DNA of 64,000 nt from Bdellovibrio sp. (GCA_016187935.1 JACPIU010000026.1:62001-126000), one strand, 5' to 3'. Numbered from the stretch's first letter, positions 8,500 through 17,666 are shown. The notes: generated by a model not told the origin, from the letters alone. Numbers and translations are program-made.

Positions 8500-9420
8500 T
8501 TAGTGATAAGTCGGAATCATGGCCTTGGGAAGCTCAAAAGTTTCAAGCACTTCTTTTTTTAGAGATGAGGCTGAAACAATTTGATAGGCACTTGGTGTTT
8601 CAAATAATTTTCGACATAGGAGATTATGTAAATTGTGACCAGATTTGAAGGTGGTAACTTTGCCGGCCAACTCATGGCCAACCAAAGAAATATCTCCAAT
8701 CGTATCGAGGATTTTATGGCGGATAAATTCATCCTTAAAGCGCAGACCTTCAGTATTCATGACTTTAAAGTCATCAAGTACAATCGCGTTATCTAAGGAT
8801 CCTCCCTTGATTAGACCTTTTCTTTTTAAACTATCAACATCCTTCATCATCCCAAAGGTACGGGCCCGGCTAATTTCATTGATAAAATTTTCGCAAGAAA
8901 ACTCAAAATTATAGGTCTGTTTTTTAATGATGGGATGAGCAAAGACAATGGTTGAATTAATTTCAAGTTTTGAAGATGGCTCAATTTGGGCCCACTTATC
9001 ACCCACCTGGACACGAATAGTTTCAAGAATGACGAGAAATTTTTTGGATTTGTTAAGTGTAGCAACTCCCGTTTCTTTTAAAACAAAAACAAAAGATGCA
9101 CCGGAACCATCCATGATAGGAACTTCTGGACCATTAATCTCACAATAAACATTATTTATTCCAAGACCATAAAGTACGGCGAGTAAGTGCTCCACAGTAT
9201 GAACACAATTCTCACCTTGTCCAAGCGTTGTGTTGTTTTCTGTTGCCCCAACTGAAAAGGCGGATGCTTTGATCACGCTTGAATTGGGAAGATCAGTACG
9301 TTTGAATTGAATCCCAAAATCAGCTTCCGCTGGATATAAGGTTAAAGAAACTTTTTTACCGGAATGAATTCCAATGCCCGTAACTTGAACTCGCTTGGCC
9401 ATGGTCCGCTGATAAAGCAT
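8500..9420 (-). CDS. lpxC: UDP-3-O-acyl-N-acetylglucosamine deacetylase
   Basis: About 306 residues from the ATG at 9420 (MLYQRTMAKRVQVTGIGIHSGKKV), which lines up with the start of known LpxC proteins; an upstream TTG at 9435 is a less likely start. Zinc-site motifs are present: the HTVEHLLAVLYGLGINN segment near residue 80 and the HKILDTIGDISLVG segment near 235, followed by the conserved GH-S/N-type helix KSGHNLHNLL. It performs the first committed step of lipid A synthesis in the cytoplasm, so the organism very probably makes lipopolysaccharide. No strong Shine-Dalgarno site was found. Confidence 0.96.
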   Translation of the reverse strand: MLYQRTMAKRVQVTGIGIHSGKKVSLTLYPAEADFGIQFKRTDLPNSSVIKASAFSVGATENNTTLGQGENCVHTVEHLLAVLYGLGINNVYCEINGPEVPIMDGSGASFVFVLKETGVATLNKSKKFLVILETIRVQVGDKWAQIEPSSKLEINSTIVFAHPIIKKQTYNFEFSCENFINEISRARTFGMMKDVDSLKRKGLIKGGSLDNAIVLDDFKVMNTEGLRFKDEFIRHKILDTIGDISLVGHELAGKVTTFKSGHNLHNLLCRKLFETPSAYQIVSASSLKKEVLETFELPKAMIPTYH

Positions 9421-9600
9421 TGAAAATCCAAACAAAATAGAGGTTAAGAAAAGGGCATTCTAACTAATGCGAAAATTGATGGCAACACATCATTATATTA
9501 CTCAGAACTAAACTCTCAAAAGCATAAAAGAATTACAACCTTAGTCATGTTTGCCTGAAATAGTGCTATAGGCTGGCGATTCACTATGGAGGAGTATTGT

Positions 9601-10560
9601 ATGAAAAATTGTCTAAAGCTTTGTATCGTAATTTGCCTAACTCTATACATCCAAGGGACTTCTGCTGAGGATTTCAGTGATGTTGATCAAAGGCTTCGTG
9701 GCCTTGAAAACACCATGAACTCAATGGTTGATTCGATTCGTATTAATATTCAAAATCGCACGGCCAAATTTCCCGAATATGAGGAGGTATTCAAAGATTA
9801 TCTCACAAGGATCGATACTGGATCGGCACGATACAAAAGCGTATTGACTCAAATTAAAACTTTTATTGAAACAGAACTCACCAAAGTTTACAGTGAACTA
9901 AAGGCCATTGAGGAATTGCAACAGCAAAATCCAAACTCTGCAGCACTAAAGCGGCTCCTTAAGGATAAACGAGCACGTGTTGAAGATGTAAAAAAGGCAC
10001 TCATCAAGCAAGTGAATGACTCTTACCAATATTCTCTTCGTAAGCTTTATACTCTCGAAGACAAGTTGGTTTACCCCGCCAAACGTCCTTTCAACGGTCG
10101 TGTTCTTTTCTGGGCCTTAAATGTCGTTCCATTCATCGGTCAAATCGCAACTTTGATTCCTTGGTCAGAAATGAGCACATTCCAAAAGTCCAAGATCAAT
10201 GGACGTCGAACGATTAACAATCTCAATCAAGCGGTTGTCGCTTGTACGAGCTATTACTACGGAAGATGTGAGAGCGAAGCCGTCGCCTACTTCAGTAAAA
10301 AAGAGTATAAGCAACAGCAACAAACTGCGTCTCAAAATATTTATGGAACATGCAAGACTGCCGGTTGTGTCTACTTCATTGATGAAGATTTCACTCATTG
10401 GACAAGAGAGTTTAATAAGAGAATTAATCAAGATGTGCGACTGATGGATGGTGTAGTCCTTAAGAAAATTGATACAATTTCGAACAGTTTGGCCAAAAAA
10501 CGCCTATCTCAAATGGCCAATATCGCCGCTAAAAATCTTCCGATCGCTAATTTTCAATAG
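9601..10560 (+). CDS. Secreted coiled-coil protein of unknown function
   Basis: 319 residues from the ATG at 9601, chosen because GGAGGAG lies seven bases upstream. MKNCLKLCIVICLTLYIQGTSAED is a clear Sec signal peptide. Residues about 25-160 are charged and helical with coiled-coil character (LQQQNPNSAALKRLLKDKRARVEDVKKAL). A hydrophobic stretch RVLFWALNVVPFIGQIATLI at about 170 could insert in a membrane. The C-terminal half has four cysteines (CTSYYYGRCES and GTCKTAGCVYF) that could form disulfides in the periplasm. No family was recognised. It is followed by a strong terminator and is therefore probably transcribed alone. Confidence 0.8.
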   Translation: MKNCLKLCIVICLTLYIQGTSAEDFSDVDQRLRGLENTMNSMVDSIRINIQNRTAKFPEYEEVFKDYLTRIDTGSARYKSVLTQIKTFIETELTKVYSELKAIEELQQQNPNSAALKRLLKDKRARVEDVKKALIKQVNDSYQYSLRKLYTLEDKLVYPAKRPFNGRVLFWALNVVPFIGQIATLIPWSEMSTFQKSKINGRRTINNLNQAVVACTSYYYGRCESEAVAYFSKKEYKQQQQTASQNIYGTCKTAGCVYFIDEDFTHWTREFNKRINQDVRLMDGVVLKKIDTISNSLAKKRLSQMANIAAKNLPIANFQ

Positions 10561-10582
10561 TGATTGAAAAATAGTCTTTTTT

Positions 10583-10612
10583 AAAGGCCCAATTTTTTGG
10601 GCCTTTTTTTTG
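10583..10612 (+). terminator. Intrinsic terminator
   Basis: AAAGGCCC and GGGCCTTT arms (8 pairs) enclose an 8-base AT-rich loop and run into eight T residues, 23 bases after the stop of the preceding secreted-protein gene. Confidence 0.9.
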
Positions 10613-10654
10613 TTAACCCTTTGTTTTCATTTTGTAAGATAGTACAATCAACTA

Positions 10655-11197
10655 ATGGCGAATTCCTTCTTCTTAATCATCGCACTTTTTCTAAACTTTA
10701 CGTTATCTTCAACGAGCGGCGGATTTGAGATCCCAAAAACCATGCTTTTAGAAAAAGAAAAATTGGTTTTTTTTGCACCCAATATTATTAATACGAAGTA
10801 TTTTTGTTTTGAGTTTGGCTTTCGAAGTCAAAAGAAAATTGATAGTCTTCACTATCTCTACAATGCCTTCGCTGAAGCGTTTGTAGCAGAGGAATCATAT
10901 ACCACCAGTCAAGATCTCAGAGCAGGCGCTCTTGGATTTAAGGGCGGGGTAATTCTTCCTACCCAACCGTGGATAGATCTTTTTCTGCAATTCTCCCTAG
11001 GATATGCAAAAACTGCACTTCATGAAGACCCATGGTTGGGAAAACGTGAAGAAAGTCGCTCGATTCGAGATATGTTTTTAATAGAAGCAGGTGCCATGTA
11101 TAGATATAAGACTTTATTTTTGCGTTTTATTCATCAAGAAAATACAGTGAAATATTTTACAAGAAAAACCTTTATTGCTCTTGGAGTTAACTTTTAA
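10655..11197 (+). CDS. Predicted outer-membrane beta-barrel-like protein
   Basis: 180 residues with an N-terminal signal peptide (NSFFLIIALFLNFTLSSTSGG). The rest alternates polar and aromatic residues in short strands, for example FCFEFGFRSQKK, LGFKGGVILPT and FLQFSLGYAKTA, and the chain ends in FIALGVNF. A C-terminal Phe after alternating hydrophobics is the usual BAM recognition signal of outer-membrane barrels. No named family was recognised. It overlaps the next gene, so the two are probably expressed together. Beta-barrel assignment is inference from strand pattern. Confidence 0.7.
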   Translation: MANSFFLIIALFLNFTLSSTSGGFEIPKTMLLEKEKLVFFAPNIINTKYFCFEFGFRSQKKIDSLHYLYNAFAEAFVAEESYTTSQDLRAGALGFKGGVILPTQPWIDLFLQFSLGYAKTALHEDPWLGKREESRSIRDMFLIEAGAMYRYKTLFLRFIHQENTVKYFTRKTFIALGVNF

Positions 11198-12140
11198 AGT
11201 TTTACTATTACTCCCTATTCTTTTTTTCGCAATACCTTGTTTGGCAAAAGGAAAAAACCAAAAACAAGAAATGCAAAGTAATACTCTTGCGTTTATTGAT
11301 GAAACTCAGCAATTTATCTCCGATCAGTGGACTGATCTTAATTACAACGCAGACATATTCTTTTCAAATCACGGATATAAAAGGTCTGAAAATAAAAGCA
11401 TGATCATGGCTTATTATTCAATTTACAAGAAAGAAAGCATAAAACCTGAATACAATTTCGACCTTAAAATAAAAGTGCATCTGCCAAGTACCACCAAAAG
11501 AATGAAGATTGTCATTGAAAAAGAGCGTGATGAAATCTTAGAATCCACCAATAGTGACGCAGTTAACGCGAGAACCGGTGAAACAACTCCTACAAAGTCG
11601 AATTATGTTGCTGGATTGAATTATATACTCTCAAGTTCACCTTACTATGAAACATTTCTCGATCTTGGGATGAAGATTCTTTTACCACTTGATCCATTTG
11701 CAAAATTCAGAATCCAAAAAAATGTAATCACTTCTTATGTTAATATTTCTGCTGCTCAGAAATTCATCTATTACCGACAAGATGGTTTTCAAGAAATTTC
11801 TCAATTATCATTTTCGAGAAAATTTAATCCCACATTTCAAACTGAGCAGGCCAATTCACTTAGCTGGGAGGACAAAACCGATACATTTATTCTACGTAAT
11901 AGTCTTACCTTAAATCAAAATATCACAGATAAAAAAACTATGTCTTATAGTATCGGTGCCAATGCCCGCCTTTCTCCTGTTTTACATTATTATAGTTATG
12001 ATTGTGCCATTAGTTATCGGCAACTTATTCATTCAAAATGGCTCTATGCCTCGCTTGCAATCGGTGCCGATTTTCCCAAAGATCATGATTTCCAAATGGA
12101 AAAATTTATTTTAGGTCGGGTTGAAGTCTTTTTCAGATGA
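11175..12140 (+). CDS. Predicted secreted/outer-membrane protein of unknown function
   Basis: Up to 321 residues. The frame opens at a TTG (11175) inside the end of the previous gene; no better start gives the signal peptide LLLLPILFFAIPCLAKG, so a TTG start with translational coupling is assumed. After a charged region (residues 25-110) the protein shows repeated amphipathic beta strands (YVAGLNYILSSSPYYETFLDLGMKI, YSIGANARLSPVLHYYSYDCAISY) and ends GRVEVFFR, which fits a small outer-membrane barrel. No family was recognised. It may act with the preceding barrel-like protein. Confidence 0.65.
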   Translation: MLLELTFKVLLLLPILFFAIPCLAKGKNQKQEMQSNTLAFIDETQQFISDQWTDLNYNADIFFSNHGYKRSENKSMIMAYYSIYKKESIKPEYNFDLKIKVHLPSTTKRMKIVIEKERDEILESTNSDAVNARTGETTPTKSNYVAGLNYILSSSPYYETFLDLGMKILLPLDPFAKFRIQKNVITSYVNISAAQKFIYYRQDGFQEISQLSFSRKFNPTFQTEQANSLSWEDKTDTFILRNSLTLNQNITDKKTMSYSIGANARLSPVLHYYSYDCAISYRQLIHSKWLYASLAIGADFPKDHDFQMEKFILGRVEVFFR

Positions 12141-12147
12141 AAATTTT

Positions 12148-12780
12148 TTACTTGTCTTTACAACATCGAAAACCGGCTTCATAAGTTCGAAATTGGCCAC
12201 GCACGCCTGGATGTCCGGCATTGGTACCACGACAGATAGATAATTCTTTTCCTCTATTTTCTGCATAACAACCCGACCAATAACAACCCATCATAACATG
12301 AGCATGGTTAGTAGTATGAGGTTCCGTTCTCAACACCCATTCTGATACATTACCACCCAAATCATAAACTCCCTCGGGTGTGGAACACTCCACGAAATTT
12401 CCACTGGCCTCTACTTGATTAAGTCGAGCTATTTCGGCTTGACCGATTGGTAAAGGGAATTTTTGTATTAAAGACCATCTTGGTTCCCGCCATACCTTTT
12501 GATCATTACAGGCATGAGGAATATAGCTTGAACCGTAGGGATGTTTGCGTTTTTCAGCGCCCTCGCAAGCTAGCAGCCATTCACTTTCCCTGCATAATCG
12601 TTTTGAATGTGCCTGGCACCATTCTTCACCGTCAGTCGCGGTTTGAGCTACAAAAGGCCTTTGACCATACTGATTAGGTGCCTCATATCGATCAATACAA
12701 AACGTATCAAAATCCACCATGTCAGGGGAACAGGCAAAGGCCGGAGGCAAAAAACAGATAATCATTATTATAATGATCAT
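12148..12780 (-). CDS. Secreted SUMF1/formylglycine-generating-enzyme fold protein
   Basis: About 210 residues, Sec signal peptide MIIIIMIICFLPPAFA. The mature part follows the SUMF1 (FGE-sulfatase) pattern: FCIDRYEAPNQYG near the start, RLCRESEWLLACEG, VYDLGGNVSEWV and the terminal EAGFRCCKD. In true formylglycine-generating enzymes a CxxxxC copper site precedes the final motif; here only one cysteine (LSICRGTN) lies there. The protein is cysteine-rich, consistent with an oxidising periplasm. Its ATG overlaps the stop of the upstream gene as TGATG, so translation is coupled. No sulfatase gene is nearby; a binding or structural role is more likely than sulfatase activation. Confidence 0.8.
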   Translation of the reverse strand: MIIIIMIICFLPPAFACSPDMVDFDTFCIDRYEAPNQYGQRPFVAQTATDGEEWCQAHSKRLCRESEWLLACEGAEKRKHPYGSSYIPHACNDQKVWREPRWSLIQKFPLPIGQAEIARLNQVEASGNFVECSTPEGVYDLGGNVSEWVLRTEPHTTNHAHVMMGCYWSGCYAENRGKELSICRGTNAGHPGVRGQFRTYEAGFRCCKDK

Positions 12781-13346
12781 CAATACCTTCTAAAAATCAG
12801 CATCCCTTCGAGGCGGCGAGGCCGATCACCATTATGTAACTTGGGTAACGATGGGAAAGCGCCAAAACGCAGGGAATCATGCTCAATTGCAAGAATATCT
12901 GCAATGGGAATCAATCGCGTGGGCATCTGGAAAGGATTACAAAATCGGCCAGAAACATCTTTTGACACATTCAATTTCCAATCATCATGGCCACAACCTT
13001 TGTTGGTATTGTAATAGGCAACAACTTCAGGATTTGAAATAACCAAATTAATTTGTAACGGCAAAATATCAAATTCAATACCTTCACCAAAATTCCTTCC
13101 AAGAATATACCTGGAGGTATAATCAATTCTGAGGTTGTGTATCTCACATGCACTATCGGCGTAAAGATCAAGTGTTGTTGAGACGATCATATTGGAAGAA
13201 TTGAAAAATAAATTCGACTGAATTGAGTGTCGCCTAACCATTGGAGTGCAATCTGATTTCCATCCTCCAGATGGATCAAGTGCAAAAGCCATAGGAATAT
13301 ATGTTTGGAAAAACATTATAATAATAACAATAAGATTGGCCCACAT
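12780..13346 (-). CDS. Secreted protein of unknown function coupled to the SUMF1-fold gene
   Basis: About 188 residues from the ATG at 13346, which has GGAAG eight bases upstream; an earlier ATG at 13361 is possible. MWANLIVIIIMFFQTYIPMAFALD is a signal peptide. The mature domain is beta-rich with four cysteines (DCTPM, CEIHNLRIDY, GCGHDDWKLNV, RFCNPF). No family was recognised. Because its stop overlaps the start of the SUMF1-fold gene, the two products probably work together outside the cytoplasm. Confidence 0.7.
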   Translation of the reverse strand: MWANLIVIIIMFFQTYIPMAFALDPSGGWKSDCTPMVRRHSIQSNLFFNSSNMIVSTTLDLYADSACEIHNLRIDYTSRYILGRNFGEGIEFDILPLQINLVISNPEVVAYYNTNKGCGHDDWKLNVSKDVSGRFCNPFQMPTRLIPIADILAIEHDSLRFGAFPSLPKLHNGDRPRRLEGMLIFRRY

Positions 13347-13420
13347 CGTATTTACTTCCATCCGCTGTGTATAGACTAGGTCAGATCAGTTGTAAACAAA
13401 CGAGATAATAACGGCAGAGT

Positions 13421-14434
13421 TCAATAATCGTTTTTAGTCAGATGGTTCATTGCTTTCTCTGAGATTTCGCGCCCTCTGGGAGTTCGAATGAGAAGCCCCT
13501 CTTTAAGTAAAAAGGGTTCATAAACGTCCTCAATAGTCGTACGATCTTCATTCAAGGTGGCGCACAGGGCTTCAATCCCTATCGGTCCGCCTTGGTAATA
13601 ATCGCGAATGACTCGCAGAATTTTTCGATCCATTCTATCAAGACCACAAGCATCCACTTCCATGAGTTTCAAGGCCTGATCGATGTCTCCAAGTGCAGCG
13701 CTGCTTTTCCCATTTACTAAAATATAATCGCGCAGACGGCGTAAAATACGGTTTGCAATTCTTGGAGTACCTCGGGAGCAATAGGCCATCTTATCAATTG
13801 CCTCCTGTGAGATTTTGATTCCCAATTTGTTTTGGTTGGCGTTAATAATGCAACCTAATTCCTGAGCTGAGTAGAAATCAAAATGAAAATGGGCCAAAAA
13901 ACGATCGCGCAAGGGATTGGTCAAAAGACCACTCCTTGTTGTTGCGCCAATCAAAGTAAAAGGATTAATCTCAATTTGCATGGTCTTAGCACTCGCACCT
14001 TGTCCAATTAAGATGTCCAAACGATAATCTTCCATAGCGGCATAGAGTATTTCTTCCACTGTAACAGGCATGCGATGAATTTCATCTATGAAAAGAACAT
14101 CTCCATTATTTAAATTGGTAAGTAATGCTGCTAAATCCCCTTTTTTATCTAAGGATGGGCCACTTACGATATGCAACTCCACTCCCAATTCCTGTGCCAT
14201 GATCATAGCGAGCGAAGTTTTCCCCAGACCAGGGGGACCACTGAGCAGAATATGATCCAATGGGTTTTTTCTCAATTTCGCCGATTGAACCATGATCTTG
14301 ATATTTTCTTTAACCTTCTCTTGTCCTACAAATTCTTTAAAACATGTAGGACGCAAACGAGCATCTATTTTTTGCTCTTCAGGAATACAGACATCTGTCT
14401 GGGGGTTAAAAACTCTATTGTTTTCTAAATTCAT
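13421..14434 (-). CDS. ruvB: Holliday junction branch-migration ATPase RuvB
   Basis: 337 residues. AAA+ motifs are clear: RPTCFKEFVGQEKVKENI at the N-terminus, Walker A LSGPPGLGKTSLA (about 64), Walker B LFIDEIHR (about 113), sensor 1 GATTRSGLLTNPLRDRF and the C-terminal winged helix ending RTPRGREISEKAMNHL. RuvB hexamers drive branch migration on RuvA-bound junctions. Gene order is ruvC-ruvA-ruvB with a 12-base gap from ruvA, a single recombination-repair operon. Confidence 0.98.
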   Translation of the reverse strand: MNLENNRVFNPQTDVCIPEEQKIDARLRPTCFKEFVGQEKVKENIKIMVQSAKLRKNPLDHILLSGPPGLGKTSLAMIMAQELGVELHIVSGPSLDKKGDLAALLTNLNNGDVLFIDEIHRMPVTVEEILYAAMEDYRLDILIGQGASAKTMQIEINPFTLIGATTRSGLLTNPLRDRFLAHFHFDFYSAQELGCIINANQNKLGIKISQEAIDKMAYCSRGTPRIANRILRRLRDYILVNGKSSAALGDIDQALKLMEVDACGLDRMDRKILRVIRDYYQGGPIGIEALCATLNEDRTTIEDVYEPFLLKEGLLIRTPRGREISEKAMNHLTKNDY

Positions 14435-14446
14435 GATGGAAACTCC

Positions 14447-15046
14447 TTAGAGTTCTCGTAACACTAATTGCACTAACTGTTCTGGCTTTTTAATTTCAGT
14501 TTCATTGATAAGTTTTTGAACTATCGGCAAGATTTGATCATCACGAAAACCTAACTCCTTGCAGGCAAGAAGGGCTTCATGCACACAATCTGTAGGTCGA
14601 GATGAAGGAAGTTGTTGCGAAGCTAATTTGGGAGCTTTGGTCGATGAAATCGGTGTTTTTGAAAGTTTCGGGGCAAGATCGAGTAGTATCTGTGAAGCTG
14701 TTTTAGGACCAATGCCACTCACAGAACATAAAAGTTTTTTGTCTTCAAACATGATAGCATGATGTAAAGTGTCTTCTCCTAATTGACGAATTAACTGATA
14801 TGCAGTTCTCGGCCCAACTCCATTGACTTTCAGTAACAATTCAAAAAATTTTTTTTCACTCAATGATTGGAACGCGTATAAGGTCTCACTATCTTCTCTT
14901 ATGATTTGAGATAGAAACAATTGTACGATTTCTCCCTCATTCAAAATTTTGTAAAAGAAAACTTGCATCCCAAGTCCATTACTCAATTTGATAATTGTTT
15001 CTTCGCCATCGCTGAAAATCACTTGTCCTTCAATATATCCTAGCAA
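14447..15046 (-). CDS. ruvA: Holliday junction DNA helicase subunit RuvA
   Basis: 199 residues, typical. MLGYIEGQVIFSD begins the N-terminal OB domain. Two helix-hairpin-helix motifs are visible in the middle: LLKVNGVGPRTAYQLI and LCSVSGIGPKTASQIL. A flexible linker rich in Ser and Pro leads to the C-terminal RuvB-binding domain (ACKELGFRDDQILPIV). RuvA tetramers hold the four-way junction open. It overlaps ruvC by seven bases. Confidence 0.97.
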   Translation of the reverse strand: MLGYIEGQVIFSDGEETIIKLSNGLGMQVFFYKILNEGEIVQLFLSQIIREDSETLYAFQSLSEKKFFELLLKVNGVGPRTAYQLIRQLGEDTLHHAIMFEDKKLLCSVSGIGPKTASQILLDLAPKLSKTPISSTKAPKLASQQLPSSRPTDCVHEALLACKELGFRDDQILPIVQKLINETEIKKPEQLVQLVLREL

Positions 15047-15543
15047 GATAAACTCCTTATATTTTTATGCGCTGGAGCAGCATGAAGAAAATGACAAAGT
15101 GCAATTGCCAGCGCATCGCTTTCATCAGTTGTCTTGAAATCACGCTTTCCAAAAAAAAGTTGCAGTGCCTTCCCAACGGAATCTTTAGGGGAATGTCCAA
15201 ATCCAGTGACAGATGACTTAATAAGATTGGGTGCATATTCACAAACAGGAATTTCCCTATGATGCAAAACACCACTTAAGATAGCACCTCGCGCTTGTGC
15301 AAGTTTCGCAAGCGAAGAAGCATTTTTAACATAGATCAGTGATTCAAGTGCCAAGACATCAGGATTGTAGGCTTGGGCCAAGATCAGGCCCTGATTAAAT
15401 ATAGCTTTCAGTCGTTTGAAAAAATCTTCATCTTCAGCAAATTTAACAGCACTGGAATCAAGGTATTTAACCTTTCTCCCTTCAATCTGAATCACTCCAA
15501 AACCAGTGACGCGAGACCCTGGATCAATGCCTAGAACAATCAT
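15040..15543 (-). CDS. ruvC: Holliday junction resolvase RuvC
   Basis: 167 residues. The acidic catalytic residues sit in the expected places: the first Asp in VLGIDPGSRVTGFGVI, Glu in ALESLIYVKN near 66, and the final Asp cluster in TDESDALAIALCHF near 140. The enzyme cuts Holliday junctions symmetrically after RuvAB migration. It is the first gene of the ruvCAB operon; 160 bases without a gene separate it from the divergently read folD. Confidence 0.97.
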   Translation of the reverse strand: MIVLGIDPGSRVTGFGVIQIEGRKVKYLDSSAVKFAEDEDFFKRLKAIFNQGLILAQAYNPDVLALESLIYVKNASSLAKLAQARGAILSGVLHHREIPVCEYAPNLIKSSVTGFGHSPKDSVGKALQLFFGKRDFKTTDESDALAIALCHFLHAAPAHKNIRSLSC

Positions 15544-15704
15544 AGAGAAATTCTAGCTTCTTACAGATGAGTGAGTCTAGCAATCAGCCGATTATTTTAT
15601 CTTTATCTCATTTCTGACACAACACATAGCGCTGTAAGAAAATTACTGTCAAATTTGTCAACTCTCAACTATCATTCGCAAATTAACAATCATTGAGGTT
15701 TTTC

Positions 15705-16568
15705 ATGGCCGTTCTTTTAAAAAGTGACAGCGTCATTGATTCATTGAGTTTATCGCTCAGTGCTCGCTGTTTAAAGTTAAAGGAAAGGGGCGTAAACCCC
15801 AAAATGCACGTTTTCTTGGTTGGTGAAAACCCGGCCAGCGTTGTCTATGTCCGCAATAAAAAAAAATTGTGTGAAAAAATTGGAGCTATTTGCGAAGTCA
15901 ATCAATTGGCGGAATCTGTAGACCCATTAACATTCGAGAGACACCTCTTGCAAAGTGCTCAAAATTCCAGCGTCCACGGCATTTTCGTACAACTACCAGT
16001 ACCTAAGCAATTGAGCAGTATCTCGTTTGACCATCTCATTCCACCTGTCAAAGATGTCGATGGATTTCATGCCCAGAATATTTTTGGTGTTTTTTCAGGT
16101 TTTCCTGACAATTCCTACCTTCGTCCCTGTACACCAAAAGGAATTTTGACTTTACTCGATCATTATAAGATTCCTTTATCGGGAAAGAGTGTTCTCATCA
16201 TAGGCAGAAGTAAAATAGTGGGGCGCCCTTTGGCACTTCTCTTACTTCATCGAGATGCCACTGTTACCATGGCCCATTCCAAGACAACCAATCTTCGAGA
16301 ACTTTCGAGAAATAGTGACATTATCGTAGCAGCTTTGGGCAGAAGCGAAATGCTGGACGAGACCTATTTTCGTGCGACTTGCGATCAGACTGTCATAGAT
16401 GTTGGAATAAATAGAAGAGCTGACGGTAAATTGGTTGGTGATGTGAAATTTGATGCTGTTCAAGCCATCGTGGGGGCCATTACCCCGGTTCCTGGAGGCA
16501 TCGGCCCAATGACAGTCGTTTCATTAATTGATAACTTATTAATCGCCGCAGAATTGCAAAATGCTTGA
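15705..16568 (+). CDS. folD: Methylenetetrahydrofolate dehydrogenase/cyclohydrolase
   Basis: 287 residues from the ATG at 15705, chosen because GAGG is seven bases upstream; an in-frame TTG twelve bases earlier lies before that site. Substrate and catalytic features: YVRNKKKLCEKIGA with the active-site Lys, GIFVQLPVPKQL, KDVDGFHAQN, the PCTPKGILTLL motif and the Rossmann segment LIIGRSKIVGRPLALLL. FolD interconverts methylene-, methenyl- and formyl-tetrahydrofolate. Being directly upstream of gcvT, which produces methylene-tetrahydrofolate, it probably forms a one-carbon operon with the glycine cleavage genes. Confidence 0.97.
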   Translation: MAVLLKSDSVIDSLSLSLSARCLKLKERGVNPKMHVFLVGENPASVVYVRNKKKLCEKIGAICEVNQLAESVDPLTFERHLLQSAQNSSVHGIFVQLPVPKQLSSISFDHLIPPVKDVDGFHAQNIFGVFSGFPDNSYLRPCTPKGILTLLDHYKIPLSGKSVLIIGRSKIVGRPLALLLLHRDATVTMAHSKTTNLRELSRNSDIIVAALGRSEMLDETYFRATCDQTVIDVGINRRADGKLVGDVKFDAVQAIVGAITPVPGGIGPMTVVSLIDNLLIAAELQNA

Positions 16569-16583
16569 GCAGGAGGAAACGTT

Positions 16584-17666
16584 ATGAGTCTCAAAAAAAC
16601 ATCTTTATTTGAAAAGCATGTGTCACTCAAGGCCAAATTAGCAGAATTCGGCGGATACGAAATGCCCATTCAATACACAAGCGTAAAAGAGGAAGTGTTA
16701 GCGGTTCGAAACATGGTTGGCATGTTTGATGTCAGCCACATGGGTGAATTTTGGGTTAGTGGTCCTGAGGCGCTAAAATTCGTCGATTATCTTGTCACTA
16801 ACGATGTGGCATCCGCTCCAATAGGGAAAGCTATCTATTCTCCACTTTGCCGCCCCGATGGAACCATTGTAGATGACTTGATTGTATATAAATTAGAAAA
16901 TGAGCGCATTTTAATTTGCGTAAATGCTTCCAACATTGCAAAAGATTGGAGCTGGATTTCTAGTCACGTTGGAAGTTTCAATTGTTCCCTCATAAACAAA
17001 TCAGACGAGATTTCACTTTTGGCAGTACAAGGCCCTCTTGCCGAGGATGTGTTGTGCAGAATTGGTTTAGATTCGAACTTACTTAAGGAATTATCCTATT
17101 ATGAAGTTCGATCATCAACATATCGCAATGAAAAGATTGTATTGGCACGAACCGGATACACTGGTGAAGATGGTTTTGAGGTTTTTGCCCCTCATGCGAC
17201 CATTGCCATTTTGTGGGATAAGCTAATCGATGAAAAGACCACTCCGTGTGGTTTAGCGGCAAGGGATGTTCTTAGAACAGAAGTCTGCTATCCTCTATAT
17301 GGGCATGAAATTCACGACCATAATACACCATTAGATGCTGGGCTTAAATGGACCGTTCGCTTCCAAAAAGAAAAATTTATTGGGAAGGAAGCCTTGCTCA
17401 AACATACCCCAACTACGAAATTGATTAAGTTAACTTGTAAATCAGGAATTCCAAGACAGGGTCACAATATTGTCAACTTGCAACATGAATCCTTGGGTTC
17501 TGTGACAAGTGGAACACATTCTGTTACTTTAGGTATGGGTATTGGTTTGGCTTTGGTTGACGCTAAAAAATATATCGCTGAGCGCCCTTGCCATATCATA
17601 ATTAGGGACAAAGAACACGATATTGCAATACAAGACAAACCATTTGTAAAAGGGGGGCACAAATAA
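16584..17666 (+). CDS. gcvT: Glycine cleavage system T protein (aminomethyltransferase)
   Basis: 360 residues, preceded by AGGAGGAAACGTT. Typical motifs are the start KTSLFEKHVSLKAKLAEFGGYEMP, GMFDVSHMGEF near 46, the folate-site segment ARTGYTGEDGFEVF near 190, and LDAGLKWTVRFQKEKFIGKEAL. The enzyme transfers the methylene carbon from the lipoyl-bound aminomethyl group on GcvH to tetrahydrofolate and releases ammonia. Its stop overlaps the gcvH start (TAATG). Confidence 0.97.
   Translation: MSLKKTSLFEKHVSLKAKLAEFGGYEMPIQYTSVKEEVLAVRNMVGMFDVSHMGEFWVSGPEALKFVDYLVTNDVASAPIGKAIYSPLCRPDGTIVDDLIVYKLENERILICVNASNIAKDWSWISSHVGSFNCSLINKSDEISLLAVQGPLAEDVLCRIGLDSNLLKELSYYEVRSSTYRNEKIVLARTGYTGEDGFEVFAPHATIAILWDKLIDEKTTPCGLAARDVLRTEVCYPLYGHEIHDHNTPLDAGLKWTVRFQKEKFIGKEALLKHTPTTKLIKLTCKSGIPRQGHNIVNLQHESLGSVTSGTHSVTLGMGIGLALVDAKKYIAERPCHIIIRDKEHDIAIQDKPFVKGGHK

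Noticed and set aside
12148-12780. Active formylglycine-generating enzyme
   Set aside because: The copper-site cysteine pair is not present and no sulfatase is adjacent.
16569-16583. Glycine riboswitch ahead of gcvT
   Set aside because: Only 15 bases separate folD and gcvT, and no tandem aptamer is visible upstream of folD.
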